NCBI RefSeq assembly: GCF_022662105.1
Contig: NZ_JAKMCP010000001.1
Span: forward strand, 992,001 to 1,056,000
Reading direction: 5' to 3'
DNA: 64,000 bases
Source of the DNA: Aestuariivivens sediminis
GTDB taxonomy: Bacteria; Bacteroidota; Bacteroidia; Flavobacteriales; Flavobacteriaceae
Shown here in pieces: positions 7,647 through 16,830 of the stretch (position 1 is its first letter; each line of letters starts with the position of its first letter). The notes beneath the pieces were generated by a model, which was given only the letters and a program-made list of their open reading frames with translations, made no database searches and had not been told where the DNA came from. Made by a program: the position numbers and the translations under genes.

Positions 7647-8951
7647 TCATGTCTTTTTCCAAGTCAGTAATGCCAATAATACAGAGATTGATGCAGCCCC
7701 AATCCAAAATATAGTGATGGATGAAAAGTCATAAAGGGTTTCCTCTTTTAATATGGTTTTATTCCCCTCTATTAGAAACCCACTGGCGATATCCTGTATC
7801 CCTGCAGCCAGATAGCTCATGATACCCACTATACCCAATGCGGCACCAGAGGCTTGCTTTGATGCGATATCCACAGCCATCAACCCCCCTAAATAGCAAA
7901 TCAATGCCCCAATTCCCAGTCCGAATATCACCATACTCAAGGCATCCAGCCACCATATCTTTTCGGGAATCCCTAAAAAGAGGGATAAGGCCAAAACATT
8001 CATCAGTCCAAATATTAAGGCAGGCGCATTTCTGCGTCCTTTAAAAAATCTATCGGATACGAACCCTGATGAGGCTGTTCCTAAAATGCCGCACACAGCA
8101 CTTATGGCCACCAGGGTATTGGCTTCGGTCAAGGAATACCCCTTGGCCGCTTCAAAGTAATACGGCCCCCAACTGTTCACCGCATATCTGGAGATGTACA
8201 TAAAGGCGCTGGATAAGGCCAACAGCCAAACATAAGGGTTCCTTAACACCCCTTTTTGCTCTTCCCATGTGGATACATGCGCTTTCTTAAAATCTTTATT
8301 AACCGGTGGCAGTCCTTTACTCTCCGGGGTATCATGGAAAAAGATGGAAATGATAAGTGCTCCCAATACACCCACTATGGCTGCTGCTCTAAAGCCCCAT
8401 TGCCATCCAAAATAGGAGACCACAACCGCCGTGAGTATATAAGTTAAGGCCTCTCCAATATTATGGCTGGTACTCCAAAACCCATAGAAACTACCCCGTT
8501 CTTTGTCTTTATACCAACGGGATAAGGACACCACACACGAGGGGGCTCCCATGGACTGAACCCAACCATTGACCCCCCAACACAGGGCAAAAAACAAGAA
8601 CGTACTGGTAAAGCCCATGATTAAGTTGGCCAGGGCCGATACTAAAAGCCCAATAGACATGAACCGCCTGATGTTACTATGGTCGGCTAAAAACCCATTG
8701 GTGAGTTTGCCTATGGCGTAGGTGAAAAACAAGGCCGAACCTATTAAACCCAACTCCGATTCTGTTAAAACCCCCGCATCAACAATCGGTTTTTTAACCA
8801 CATTCAAACTTAAGCGACATACATAGTACAGACCGTAACCCAAGGTTGCCGATATAAAGACCTGCCATTTTAGATTTTTGTATTTCTTTGGATCTTCTAT
8901 TAAGACCCCTCCTATTCCTTTTGGGAGTGATTTTTTAAAATAATTTAACAT
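7647..8951 (-). CDS. MFS permease, organophosphate:phosphate antiporter family (GlpT/UhpT-like)
   Basis: A 434-residue inner-membrane transporter with about 12 membrane segments. The sequence near residue 45, YGLYYVCRLSLNVVKKPI, matches the family signature (Tyr-x-x-x-Arg-x-x-x) of the OPA family, which moves glycerol 3-phosphate, hexose phosphates or phosphoglycerate in exchange for phosphate. The conserved stretch GWVQSMGAPSCVVSLSRWY and the GSFYGFWSTSHNIGEAL motif support this. An ATG at 8949-8951 was preferred to an upstream TTG at 8969. A terminator-like hairpin lies just upstream (8978-9006), so the gene may have its own promoter or be attenuated relative to the SGNH and GDPD genes. It is followed at 4 bp by the HAD phosphatase. 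Confidence 0.87.
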   Translation of the reverse strand: MLNYFKKSLPKGIGGVLIEDPKKYKNLKWQVFISATLGYGLYYVCRLSLNVVKKPIVDAGVLTESELGLIGSALFFTYAIGKLTNGFLADHSNIRRFMSIGLLVSALANLIMGFTSTFLFFALCWGVNGWVQSMGAPSCVVSLSRWYKDKERGSFYGFWSTSHNIGEALTYILTAVVVSYFGWQWGFRAAAIVGVLGALIISIFFHDTPESKGLPPVNKDFKKAHVSTWEEQKGVLRNPYVWLLALSSAFMYISRYAVNSWGPYYFEAAKGYSLTEANTLVAISAVCGILGTASSGFVSDRFFKGRRNAPALIFGLMNVLALSLFLGIPEKIWWLDALSMVIFGLGIGALICYLGGLMAVDIASKQASGAALGIVGIMSYLAAGIQDIASGFLIEGNKTILKEETLYDFSSITIFWIGAASISVLLALLTWKKT

Positions 8952-8977
8952 TTGTTGGGTGTATAACAATTCAATAA

Positions 8978-9006
8978 AAAGGCGTGGCTGACTTTACCAC
9001 GCCTTT
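8978..9006 (-). terminator. Rho-independent terminator or attenuator hairpin
   Basis: On the minus strand AAAGGCGTGG pairs with CCACGCCTTT, a perfect 10-bp stem with a 9-nt loop, followed by a T-rich run. It lies between the SGNH hydrolase stop and the MFS permease start, inside an otherwise continuous minus-strand gene series. Confidence 0.75.
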
Positions 9007-9053
9007 AAAAACTAAACTCAATCATATAAAAAAAACTACTGTTCTGCTATTAA

Positions 9054-9704
9054 TTATTCATTGACATAATTTTCTATAAGTTCCTTCCATTTCAGATAAC
9101 CCAATCCATTGAGATGAAGGCCATCCAATGAGTATACTTTATCTAAAGTGCCCGATTCATCAATAAAACTTGAAAAAAGATCGATAAACACAATATTTTC
9201 CTCTGTTGAAATTCGCTTCAATTGATCATTAATCTCTTTGATGGACTGATTTGGTCTTTCTTCTCTATGATAGGTTGGCAAAATACTCTGTAAAAAAATT
9301 AAAGTCCCCGATGATTCAGACTTTATTCGCCTGATGATTTGATGTATTTTGGCTGTAATGTAGGATGGTGATTTCCCATGTCCCAAATCATTGGTCCCTA
9401 TTAACAAGAATATTTTTTTTGGCTTTGAGGCTGTGACTTCTTCCAGTCTGTACAGTATACCATCTGTGCGATCCCCTCCAATACCCCTATTTATTACATT
9501 AGGTTTATTAAACAGTTCTCGCCATCTACCCTGTTCTGTTATACTGTTGCCCAAAAAGACAATCTCATCTTTTTGGTCTGGCAATAATTCAAAAACACTT
9601 TTCATATGATAATATTTAGGACTAAAAAAAGTGGTGTCAATCTCCTGTGCCATCATATTTGTAAAATAAAAAATGGCATAAAACATTAAAAAAAGGGTTT
9701 TCAT
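9054..9704 (-). CDS. Secreted SGNH/GDSL hydrolase
   Basis: A 216-residue secreted esterase. The signal region is MKTLFLMFYAIFYFTNMMAQ. All four SGNH blocks are visible: block I FLGNSITEQG with Ser54, block II RGIGGDRTDG with the Gly, block III LLIGTNDLG with Asn105, and block V DGLHLNGLGY with Asp194 and His197. This arrangement resembles the platelet-activating-factor acetylhydrolase / sialate-O-acetylesterase branch. It starts 5 bp after the glycerophosphodiester phosphodiesterase stop on the same strand, so they are one operon. A deacylase or deacetylase acting on the same phosphodiester-bearing substrate in the periplasm is the simplest role, for example removing ester groups from a lipid or polymer before phosphodiester cleavage. 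Confidence 0.87.
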   Translation of the reverse strand: MKTLFLMFYAIFYFTNMMAQEIDTTFFSPKYYHMKSVFELLPDQKDEIVFLGNSITEQGRWRELFNKPNVINRGIGGDRTDGILYRLEEVTASKPKKIFLLIGTNDLGHGKSPSYITAKIHQIIRRIKSESSGTLIFLQSILPTYHREERPNQSIKEINDQLKRISTEENIVFIDLFSSFIDESGTLDKVYSLDGLHLNGLGYLKWKELIENYVNE

Positions 9705-9709
9705 AAGTA

Positions 9710-10642
9710 CTATTTATGAAGTTTTTTGCCTCTTAAATATTTAAGCAATAATTCGGGTCTATCTGTTTGGATAATATTGATGTGATTATCTATATACCAG
9801 TCATAAACCGAAGGGTTTAAAGCTGCTTTTTCGTCATCATGCCCTCCATTATGTTGTGGCCAAAGTGCATTTACCCAAACACTGGTTCCTTTTTCTCTAA
9901 GTTCTTCAAACTTTTTAATACCACTTAATGTGTCATATTTAACGGTGAACTCAATCGCAACCGGAGGATTTTCCTCCATATATTCATTAACGATTTTGTT
10001 AGCATCCAAATCATGAAGCCTTACAATTGGCATAAACAAGACCTTATCCAAATATTCGCCGAATTCGTCTTGTACTAAAGATTTGTTCTTTGCTCCTTTA
10101 ATAATAACTTGATCCTGGGTTCCTGTTTCTTGAATTATCCGAAAACACTTATCAAAAATAGCATAGCTCTTATCCAAATTCACCAAGATCTTATCCTTAG
10201 TTAAGGTCAAAGCCTCTCTAAGCGTTGGTATTTTATGAGGTGTTGGAACTTCCAGACCATCTAATAATTGTAAGGTTTTTAAAGAATCCAAGGTCCAATC
10301 CTTAACGAACCCGCTTCCATTTGTGGTTCGGTCGATCGTTCTGTCATGCATCAAAACCAAATAACCATCTTTGGTCTCCCTGACATCAATTTCAACCATA
10401 TCCACTCCCATATCTATACAGTTTTGTATTGCTTGTAAGGAGTTCTCTGGAGCATTTCTCCAATCTGCTCGATGCGCAACTACCAGGACTTCATGATCTT
10501 TTGAATCGTTTAGTTTATGGAGTAATGACTGTATAGGAGACACATAATTCTCCTTAATGGAACCGATATTGTCATTATTAGTTTCTTTACAGGAAATTAA
10601 TAATGCCGTAATACAACAATAAAACAATATTCTTCTTCGCAT
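9710..10642 (-). CDS. Lipoprotein glycerophosphodiester phosphodiesterase
   Basis: A 310-residue GDPD-family enzyme. The signal ends in the lipobox LLISC with Cys18, so it is membrane-anchored outside the cytoplasm. Catalytic and metal residues are all present: His57 in VVAHRADW, Glu84 and Asp86 in VEIDVRE, and His99 in VLMHDRTIDRTTNG. The C-terminal motif IIQTDRPELLLKYL is also typical. The family hydrolyses glycerophosphodiesters to glycerol 3-phosphate and an alcohol with a divalent metal, usually calcium. It follows the TonB receptor after an 84-bp gap with a strong hairpin and precedes the SGNH hydrolase by 5 bp. With the OPA permease downstream, a route of import, cleavage and phosphate-ester uptake is likely. 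Confidence 0.9.
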   Translation of the reverse strand: MRRRILFYCCITALLISCKETNNDNIGSIKENYVSPIQSLLHKLNDSKDHEVLVVAHRADWRNAPENSLQAIQNCIDMGVDMVEIDVRETKDGYLVLMHDRTIDRTTNGSGFVKDWTLDSLKTLQLLDGLEVPTPHKIPTLREALTLTKDKILVNLDKSYAIFDKCFRIIQETGTQDQVIIKGAKNKSLVQDEFGEYLDKVLFMPIVRLHDLDANKIVNEYMEENPPVAIEFTVKYDTLSGIKKFEELREKGTSVWVNALWPQHNGGHDDEKAALNPSVYDWYIDNHINIIQTDRPELLLKYLRGKKLHK

Positions 10643-10660
10643 TTCTAGATTTTTAAACTA

Positions 10661-10680
10661 GGGAGGACTAATATCCTCCC
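10661..10680 (-). terminator. Intercistronic hairpin after the TonB receptor gene
   Basis: A perfect 7-bp stem (GGGAGGA/TCCTCCC) with a 6-nt loop lies in the 84-bp gap between the receptor stop and the phosphodiesterase start. On the minus strand it is followed only by a short mixed T/A run, so it may protect the receptor mRNA or partly terminate rather than end the operon. Confidence 0.55.
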
Positions 10681-10726
10681 TAAGTAAAATTTAATTTGAT
10701 TGTATTCATTCTAAAAGTGGTTTCCC

Positions 10727-13700
10727 TTAGAATTTTGCGCGAACACCAAAAGTGAAAAACCTACCTGTTTCACTAAAGGCTATATTACGATCTTCCCTTT
10801 CTGCATAGCGATAAGTTTCTTCTCCTGTAAGATTTAATGCATTACCTATTAAGATAATATTGTCTGTTAGGCTGTATTGTATATTGGCATCCAGTTGACC
10901 ATAATCCTTTAGGAAATTACTTCTTTGACCACTTGAGCTTCTGACTTCGTATAATAATTTATCTCTCCAAGTATATGCCAAACGGGTACTAAAAGGCCCT
11001 TTTTCATAATAAGTCACCAAATTAAAGGATGTTTTCGCCTGACCAGGTAGCAAGGTTTTAACTGTTTGGTTGTTAAATGTTATTTCTGATTCACTATCTG
11101 AATACGTATAATTTATTAATGCTCCCATCCCATCCAGTGGTTTAGGCAAAAATGTGAACGGCAATTGAAGCGATATCTCAAATCCCGTAATAGTAGCACC
11201 CTCTCCATTAACTGGTTGAGTTACAATAAAAGGCGAATTCCCAACCTCTTCACCGTTATCATTAAGTAATGATCCCACATCTATTAATCTTTCATTTGTC
11301 ACACTTGTAATAAAATTATCAACCTTTTTATTGAAAAAAGTAAATGAAGCTAATCCTTCTTTACTAAAGTACCATTCTAATGCCAAATCAAATTGAGTCG
11401 CAGTGAATGGCTTTAATTCCGGATTTCCCAAATTTGCCGTTCCACCACCGATTCCGGGCACCGCATTACCCGGTGCAACTGTTCCTCCGGGAGTTAAACT
11501 AGTTAGAGTAGGTCTTGTTAACGTGCGTGATGCTGTAAAACGAAACAACAAGTCTTTATCTAAATTTAACACTGTATTTAGGCTTGGTAAAAACTCTGAA
11601 TATGTTTGGCCTATTGAAACAGGCGTTCCATCTCCTAAAAAACCATTTGAAGTTTGATCTGTAGAAACATATCTGAAACCAGCATTGCCTCGCATAGGCA
11701 ATCCAAATACTTCACCTTTAAAATCTGCTTGAAAATAGGCTCCAAATGTTTTTTCTTCAATGGCAAATGTACTAATGTATCGTTGAGGTACATTAAAATT
11801 TGCACCACTTATAACTGGATCATCAAATACAGCATCAAAGTCAGCAACAAACCAATTTCGCACAATGTTTGGAGAATCATATTGGCTAAAGAAATCATTA
11901 ACAGGTAAGTTTGTAGCTACCGAACTACCTACGGGCAAAGGATCTCCATTTGTATCAGTTGCCGTGAAACTACCATCATACCGAATACTACTTTTCTCTC
12001 TATTGCTATATCTAGCTCCCCAGCTGAATGACCTAATCAATCCATTATTATAATTCTTTATTAAATCGAATTTAATTGACGATTCCTTGTCATCTATGTC
12101 ATCATTAATAAATCTACTTTGATTATGTCTGAAATCATTTGGATCGGTGAAGTCTGTGTTTTCCGGATGTAGCCCAACAAAAATTCGATCTGTAAAATCA
12201 TAAGAAAAACGATCTATTGCATTATAAACGGCTCTAAATTCTCTTACCTTTTTTGTTGCGTTGCTATAGCCTAAATTACCTTTCGCATACCAATTGTTTT
12301 TTAACATCCAGGTGCCGTCTAAATTCAATAATAATAAATCTTCCTCAGATGGGCTATATAAATTTTCACTTCTGGAAGATACATTATCATATGTTGCCAT
12401 TGTTACCAATCCAGTATTATCTATTGTCGCCTCTATTGGTTCTGAACGATCTCCATTGAGTACACCATCTATTGAGTGTCTGGTGCGTAACTCATTGAAT
12501 TTAGCATATGCAACATCTAGGTTTAAGTCAAAGTTGTCATTAGGCTTAAATTGTAATGCACCTGTAACGCCTAATCTGTCACGATCTAAAAATTCTAATA
12601 CATATCTAGGAATAAATGGGATTTCCACATTTGTAGCATCTACTGTTCCATCCCCGGCAATATCTAATTCTGGTATTAGTAAGAATCTTAATCCCTCAGC
12701 ATTGTCTTGACGCAGACTAGATTCGGAATAGGAAACACTTGCAAGTAATCCTAGTTTGCCTCCAGCTAAACTATTGGTGCTGGCTAAAAAAGAAAGTCGT
12801 GGAGTAACGTCATCTTTTAAATCGTTATAAACCCCCTGGGCAGAGGCCGCGAATACAGGCTTTTCTCTAGAATAATCAAAAGGTCGAGCTGTTCTTAAAT
12901 CAATGGTAGCTGCTAATCCACCTTCTGTCATTGAAGCCTCTGGGCTTTTAGATAATTGTACATTATTGAATAATTCTGAAGCAAATACATCAAAGTCCAC
13001 TTCCCGACCTGGGTTTCCCGAAGCAACGGTTTGTCCATTAATTGTTACTCTGGTAAACTCTGGGGCCAACCCTCTAACACTTACTTGTTGCCCTTCACCC
13101 AACACTCTATTTATAGTTACTCCAGTAATACGGCCTAAGGACTCACTAATATTTAAATCGGGAAAATCGGCAATGTCTTTGGCTGCAATACCGTCCACAA
13201 CACTGGTAGCATTTCTTTTTTGAGTTATTGCCTTGGCTAAACTCCCTCTGAATCCGGTTAAAACAATGGCATCTAATTGTGCGGCATCTTCCATTAATAT
13301 AATATTAAATGTGCTTTGATCTCCAATTATTACTTCTTTTGTTTTATAACCAACATAGGATACAACAAGTATCTCCGCTTCGTCTGATACGGTAAGCGAA
13401 AAATTTCCTTCAAAATTAGTGGTTGTTCCTGAAGAGGTGTCTTTAACTTGAATATTCGCTCCCGGAAGAGGTACTCCAGAGGTATCAGTGACTTTGCCAT
13501 TAAGCACTCTTTCTTGCTTAACCTCAGTTTTATTCACTTCTTTTAATTTCACCAGAACGGTATTATTCTCCGATATAGAAATCTCAAAATTACCACTTGT
13601 CAAACTTCTTCTCAATAGCTTATTAGTTGAAATAACTCCTTTTTTAACCTGAACTTTTGGAAAATCTTTAAATATACCTTCCTGATAAATAAACTTGTAA

Positions 13701-13906
13701 TCCGTTTGGTCCATGATTAGATCAAATACCTCATCTACCGTGAGGATTTCATTATTGTCAATTTTTACTTTGGAATTTTGTGAGATAACATTGTTGGGTG
13801 CTAAACTAAACACTGTTGCAACACACAAAAAAACAAAGACTTTCATAATGTTAATTAATAGTTTCCTTCTGTTACGGAATAGGAAATTGTTTAGATTAAT
13901 TTTCAT
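10727..13906 (-). CDS. TonB-dependent receptor with STN signalling domain
   Basis: About 1059 residues. After a signal peptide (VFVFLCVATVFSLAPNNVISQ) comes an STN domain with DEVFDLIMDQTDYKFIYQEG, then a CarboxypepD_reg-like domain (GKVTDTSGVPLPGANIQV to VGYKTKEVIIG), a plug (ADFPDLNISESLGRITGV, VSVRGLAPEFTRVTING) and a large barrel ending FTFGVRAKF. The plug style matches the Xanthomonas/Caulobacter-like receptor group rather than SusC, and no SusD gene follows. The STN domain implies contact with the FecR anti-sigma protein encoded just upstream at 14036, so ligand binding outside would switch on the ECF sigma factor. ATG at 13904-13906 is preferred; an upstream ATG at 13960 and one at 13846 are alternatives. 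Likely cargo is a glycerophosphodiester or its polymer, judged only by neighbours. Confidence 0.88.
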   Translation of the reverse strand: MKINLNNFLFRNRRKLLINIMKVFVFLCVATVFSLAPNNVISQNSKVKIDNNEILTVDEVFDLIMDQTDYKFIYQEGIFKDFPKVQVKKGVISTNKLLRRSLTSGNFEISISENNTVLVKLKEVNKTEVKQERVLNGKVTDTSGVPLPGANIQVKDTSSGTTTNFEGNFSLTVSDEAEILVVSYVGYKTKEVIIGDQSTFNIILMEDAAQLDAIVLTGFRGSLAKAITQKRNATSVVDGIAAKDIADFPDLNISESLGRITGVTINRVLGEGQQVSVRGLAPEFTRVTINGQTVASGNPGREVDFDVFASELFNNVQLSKSPEASMTEGGLAATIDLRTARPFDYSREKPVFAASAQGVYNDLKDDVTPRLSFLASTNSLAGGKLGLLASVSYSESSLRQDNAEGLRFLLIPELDIAGDGTVDATNVEIPFIPRYVLEFLDRDRLGVTGALQFKPNDNFDLNLDVAYAKFNELRTRHSIDGVLNGDRSEPIEATIDNTGLVTMATYDNVSSRSENLYSPSEEDLLLLNLDGTWMLKNNWYAKGNLGYSNATKKVREFRAVYNAIDRFSYDFTDRIFVGLHPENTDFTDPNDFRHNQSRFINDDIDDKESSIKFDLIKNYNNGLIRSFSWGARYSNREKSSIRYDGSFTATDTNGDPLPVGSSVATNLPVNDFFSQYDSPNIVRNWFVADFDAVFDDPVISGANFNVPQRYISTFAIEEKTFGAYFQADFKGEVFGLPMRGNAGFRYVSTDQTSNGFLGDGTPVSIGQTYSEFLPSLNTVLNLDKDLLFRFTASRTLTRPTLTSLTPGGTVAPGNAVPGIGGGTANLGNPELKPFTATQFDLALEWYFSKEGLASFTFFNKKVDNFITSVTNERLIDVGSLLNDNGEEVGNSPFIVTQPVNGEGATITGFEISLQLPFTFLPKPLDGMGALINYTYSDSESEITFNNQTVKTLLPGQAKTSFNLVTYYEKGPFSTRLAYTWRDKLLYEVRSSSGQRSNFLKDYGQLDANIQYSLTDNIILIGNALNLTGEETYRYAEREDRNIAFSETGRFFTFGVRAKF

Positions 13907-14035
13907 AAATTTGATTGTTATTAGTTGATTTAATAAATAATTAATTAATAATTGATACATCGGGGATTGAGAGTTATACTTTCCACGGTCTAAACTCGGT
14001 CCCCTTTTTATTTAGCAATAGTGCTAATTAAGGTC

Positions 14036-15280
14036 TTATTCCAGTGTAATTATTTTTCCATTTATTTTATAGTTATTGATTATACTTAATGTCTTTATTG
14101 TTTCTAAAATTTCTTCCAGATTTTGGTTTTTCCCCAATACGCCTTTAAAAGTAATTTTTTCAAGTTCTTTGTTTTCAAAAACAACGTCTACATCATACCA
14201 TCGCGAGATGACCTTCATAATTTCTTTTAGTGGTTTCCCTCTAAAACTAAATACACCCATTTTCCAGGACACTACACTTTTAATATCTACTTTTCCAATA
14301 GAAACAGTTTGAGATACTACGTCAACATTGGATTGGAAACTCGGCGATAAGTTTTGTCGTTTACCATTATATTCTAAAGCCACCTTACCTTCAACCAGAG
14401 TGGTATAAATGTTTGTTTCATCCCTGTAAGCTTTGATATTGAATTCCGTTCCTAAAACTTCCACTTCCTGTGCCTTATTAAGAACCTTGAATCTGGCACC
14501 ATTATGCGCAGTACTTGGAGACACATCAAAGTACGCTTCTCCATACACCAATTCCACTTCACGGGCTTGACCCTCCATAAAATTTACCGGATATTTTAAT
14601 TGAGATTCAGAATTCAACCACACTTGGGTACCATCGGACAGTTCGATAACAAACTGCCCGCCTCGAGGTACCGTCAGGTGATTAAATACTAACTCAACTA
14701 CTTCCTGTTCCTTATTTTTATAAACGATTTCCTCACCGTTACTTATCGCATTTTGGGTTTGAATGGGATTTCCTTTTTCCAAGGCTATTTGTGAGCCGTC
14801 CTCTAATGTAAGTACGGCTTTATCGGTGCCGGGTTCAATGGTATTGGTATTTGCAATTGTTGGGGTAACCACATCGTCAGCAGATGAATTAAACAAACTA
14901 GCCTTAAAGAAATAGGTGGTGGCCAAAACGCCGACCAGAATCGCGGCTGCGCTATATTTAAACCAAGTCCTTCTGTACAATGGGATCACTTTTGTTTTCT
15001 TCACGGTGTTCAGGATTTGAGCTTCTAGGCGCTCATACACTTTGTCGGAATCCGTTAGACTGTATATGGCGAGTTTCTTTTGGATACTCTCATTACTGGT
15101 AATCTTTTTATAAAGCTTTCTGTTTCTATCCTGATTTAACCAATCGTCAAGTAGGATCTTTTCTTCCTTGGAAAGAATTTTTGCAACGGATTTAAAAATG
15201 AGTTGCGCGATTTGATATTTGGATTTTTCTGGTGTCACTGTCTTTAAATTATAGGTCGTATTGATGCTTTTAAATGGCAC
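14036..15280 (-). CDS. FecR-family anti-sigma factor
   Basis: About 414 residues from a GTG start; no ATG lies early in the frame, so the true start is uncertain. The N-terminal cytoplasmic part is helical and would bind the sigma factor (KILSKEEKILLDDWLNQDR). One membrane segment lies near residues 108-125 (WFKYSAAAILVGVLATTYFF). The periplasmic half has the FecR domain (VPRGGQFVIELSDGTQVWLNSESQLKYP, then VYGEAYFDV, VLGTEFNIKAY and TTLVEGKVAL) and a C-terminal DUF4974 domain ending KTLSIINNYKINGKIITLE. It lies 56 bp after the sigma gene and 130 bp before the receptor, the standard order for this signalling cascade. The membrane-crossing layout supports signal transfer from the receptor STN domain. 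Confidence 0.9.
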   Translation of the reverse strand: MPFKSINTTYNLKTVTPEKSKYQIAQLIFKSVAKILSKEEKILLDDWLNQDRNRKLYKKITSNESIQKKLAIYSLTDSDKVYERLEAQILNTVKKTKVIPLYRRTWFKYSAAAILVGVLATTYFFKASLFNSSADDVVTPTIANTNTIEPGTDKAVLTLEDGSQIALEKGNPIQTQNAISNGEEIVYKNKEQEVVELVFNHLTVPRGGQFVIELSDGTQVWLNSESQLKYPVNFMEGQAREVELVYGEAYFDVSPSTAHNGARFKVLNKAQEVEVLGTEFNIKAYRDETNIYTTLVEGKVALEYNGKRQNLSPSFQSNVDVVSQTVSIGKVDIKSVVSWKMGVFSFRGKPLKEIMKVISRWYDVDVVFENKELEKITFKGVLGKNQNLEEILETIKTLSIINNYKINGKIITLE

Positions 15281-15336
15281 TTATAACACTATGACTTAAA
15301 AAAGTGATTTTTGGGTGGAAAAAAATTTAAATAAAA

Positions 15337-15906
15337 TTAAAGCATGGACAAAAGCAGTTGATAAATCGGGTAGTCCTTAAGCTGTTTTTTTAGAAGTTCA
15401 ATGGCCCTTGCTCGCTGGGATTTAACGGTATTGAGGCTTATTTGCAATTCTTCAGCAATGTCCTTGTACTTCATGCCTTGAATACAGGATAATTCAAAGA
15501 CCTTCCGGCTTTTTTGCGGTAAGTTTTCTAAGGCCTGAAATAAAATGGAGTGTGTTTCTTCCTCTATTATGAACTGCTCCATTACGGCTGCGGCATCATG
15601 TTTATCCAGATCCAACCGCACAAATTTTTTTTCTTTTTTCAAGTAATCCAAAGATGCATTTCGGACCATGGTGTATAAATAAGATTTTAAATGTTTAATC
15701 TTATTTAAATTTTGACGTTTCTGCCAAAGCGTTAAAAGCACCCCTTCCACAATGTCTTCAGCAGCATAGGTGTTCTCCACGTATTTAAATGAAAAGGCAA
15801 ACAGTCTTTTATAATACGCATCAAATATGACTTTAAACATTTGCCTGTCCCCCTGTTTTAAAAGAGACTCAAGAGAAATTTCCGTATTTGAGTTTTTGTT
15901 ATGCAA
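15337..15906 (-). CDS. ECF-type RNA polymerase sigma factor
   Basis: A 189-residue sigma-70 family protein of the extracytoplasmic-function class. Region 2 is visible from about residue 25 (FDAYYKRLFAFSFKYV, AEDIVEGVLLTLWQKR, LKSYLYTMVRNASLDYLK). Region 4 with its helix-turn-helix is LPQKSRKVFELSCIQGMKYKDIAEELQISLNTVKSQRARAIELLKKQL. This matches the Bacteroidota FecI-like group that pairs with FecR. It is the first gene of the minus-strand cascade leading to FecR, the TonB receptor and the phosphodiesterase. It would direct transcription of the receptor operon when released by FecR. A 300-bp gap upstream (15907-16206) holds no gene I can see and should contain its promoter. Confidence 0.92.
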   Translation of the reverse strand: MHNKNSNTEISLESLLKQGDRQMFKVIFDAYYKRLFAFSFKYVENTYAAEDIVEGVLLTLWQKRQNLNKIKHLKSYLYTMVRNASLDYLKKEKKFVRLDLDKHDAAAVMEQFIIEEETHSILFQALENLPQKSRKVFELSCIQGMKYKDIAEELQISLNTVKSQRARAIELLKKQLKDYPIYQLLLSML

Positions 15907-16173
15907 TTAAATAATCCCTAAAGCGAAGTAAATTAAAGGAATTAATACGATACATTGCAAATTAATCATCTCTTAATTATTAAGTACTCCTACTTTTGAG
16001 ATACCACTTCTTTTCTAAGGGTTGTATGTCTAAACATTTCTGCATGGAACGCCCTTCCAATTTACGTCTTGAACAAGTTCTTATTCCCTTGTATGGATTG
16101 TATTACTGATTTTTTGCTTTACTCCTTTAACATAACGGTCCTAAATGGTTAAAAATATATTAACCATATTCCC

Positions 16174-16181
16174 TATATTTG
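16174..16181 (+). promoter_or_regulatory. Candidate Bacteroidota -7 box
   Basis: TATATTTG matches the TAnnTTTG consensus of the Bacteroidota primary sigma factor and lies 25 bp before the ATG of the PspC-like gene. The expected -33 TTG is not clear, so this is only a candidate. Confidence 0.4.
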
Positions 16182-16206
16182 ATGTATTAATAAATACATT
16201 AAAATT

Positions 16207-16356
16207 ATGATTTTAGGCGTTTCAGAATGGTTAAGTGGGAAATTAGGGTGGAAAACATCGCATATCCGAATTGCTTTTGTCCTTTCCGTGTTACTCTTTG
16301 GGGTCGGTATTGGACTTTATATCATTCTCTGGTTAGTCAAATTATTTTCAAAATAA
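16207..16356 (+). CDS. Small PspC-domain protein
   Basis: A 49-residue protein. The order ILGVSEWLSGKLGWKTSHIRIAFVLSVLLFGVGIGLYIILWLV is that of a PspC domain: a short amphipathic start with GVSEWL in place of the usual GVCxWLA, an R-hydrophobic segment, then a glycine-rich membrane helix and a final ILWLV. The family proper (phage-shock-protein C type) is a membrane stress sensor, and small stand-alone versions are common in Flavobacteria. A -7-like box sits 25 bp upstream and a TAA ends the gene. It stands alone between the sigma gene and the zinc-ribbon gene. Its partner is unknown. Confidence 0.75.
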   Translation: MILGVSEWLSGKLGWKTSHIRIAFVLSVLLFGVGIGLYIILWLVKLFSK

Positions 16357-16408
16357 CAAAAAAGGGAAGCTACACGCTCCCCTTTACATTTTGAACTAAA
16401 AAAATGAT

Positions 16409-16552
16409 CTATGCCTTTCCAAGTATCCTGAACATGCCTGTTCCGCAGGTGGGGCAACTGCCTTTCATCGCTTTTCTGCCATTTTTCATTATCGTTTCTG
16501 TAGCATTTTTAATTTCCTTTTTAGATTTGCACTTTACACAGTATCCTTCCAT
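16409..16552 (-). CDS. Small zinc-ribbon protein (DUF5679-like)
   Basis: A 47-residue protein with two CxxC pairs: C5-x-x-C8 (GYCVKCKSKKEI) and C33-x-x-C36 (GSCPTCGTGMFRILGK). The pairs are 24 residues apart and surround a basic linker (MKNGRKAMKG), which is the pattern of the small DUF5679 zinc-ribbon proteins. Such proteins often look like ribosome- or nucleic-acid-associated zinc ribbons but have no assigned role. It is convergent with the PspC-like gene (53 bp between the ends). The start is ATG at 16550-16552 and the gene is complete. Confidence 0.8.
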   Translation of the reverse strand: MEGYCVKCKSKKEIKNATETIMKNGRKAMKGSCPTCGTGMFRILGKA

Positions 16553-16830
16553 AATTTTATGTTATTAAGTTAGTTGGATTATTTTCCATAAATTTAAGAT
16601 TAAGTTTGCCAACTTCCAAACGAAATCTTACTCTTTACTACTTTTCCGTAACTATCCGATATTATCCCCTTATTATAATGCCCTAAAAATGCCCTCATAA
16701 TAAGGATGGACCCTGTGCTTTTGGTAGCTTATATGGGGACCCCATCATCTTCTCGAGGGTCATGGTGCAATTCCAGTTAATTATCATTACATTTCAATGC
16801 CATATAACGGCCATTTACAACAAAGACCCG

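Noticed and set aside
11403-13223. Plus-strand frames inside the TonB receptor region
   Set aside because: They are antisense to a well-supported receptor gene and have no signals or family motifs.
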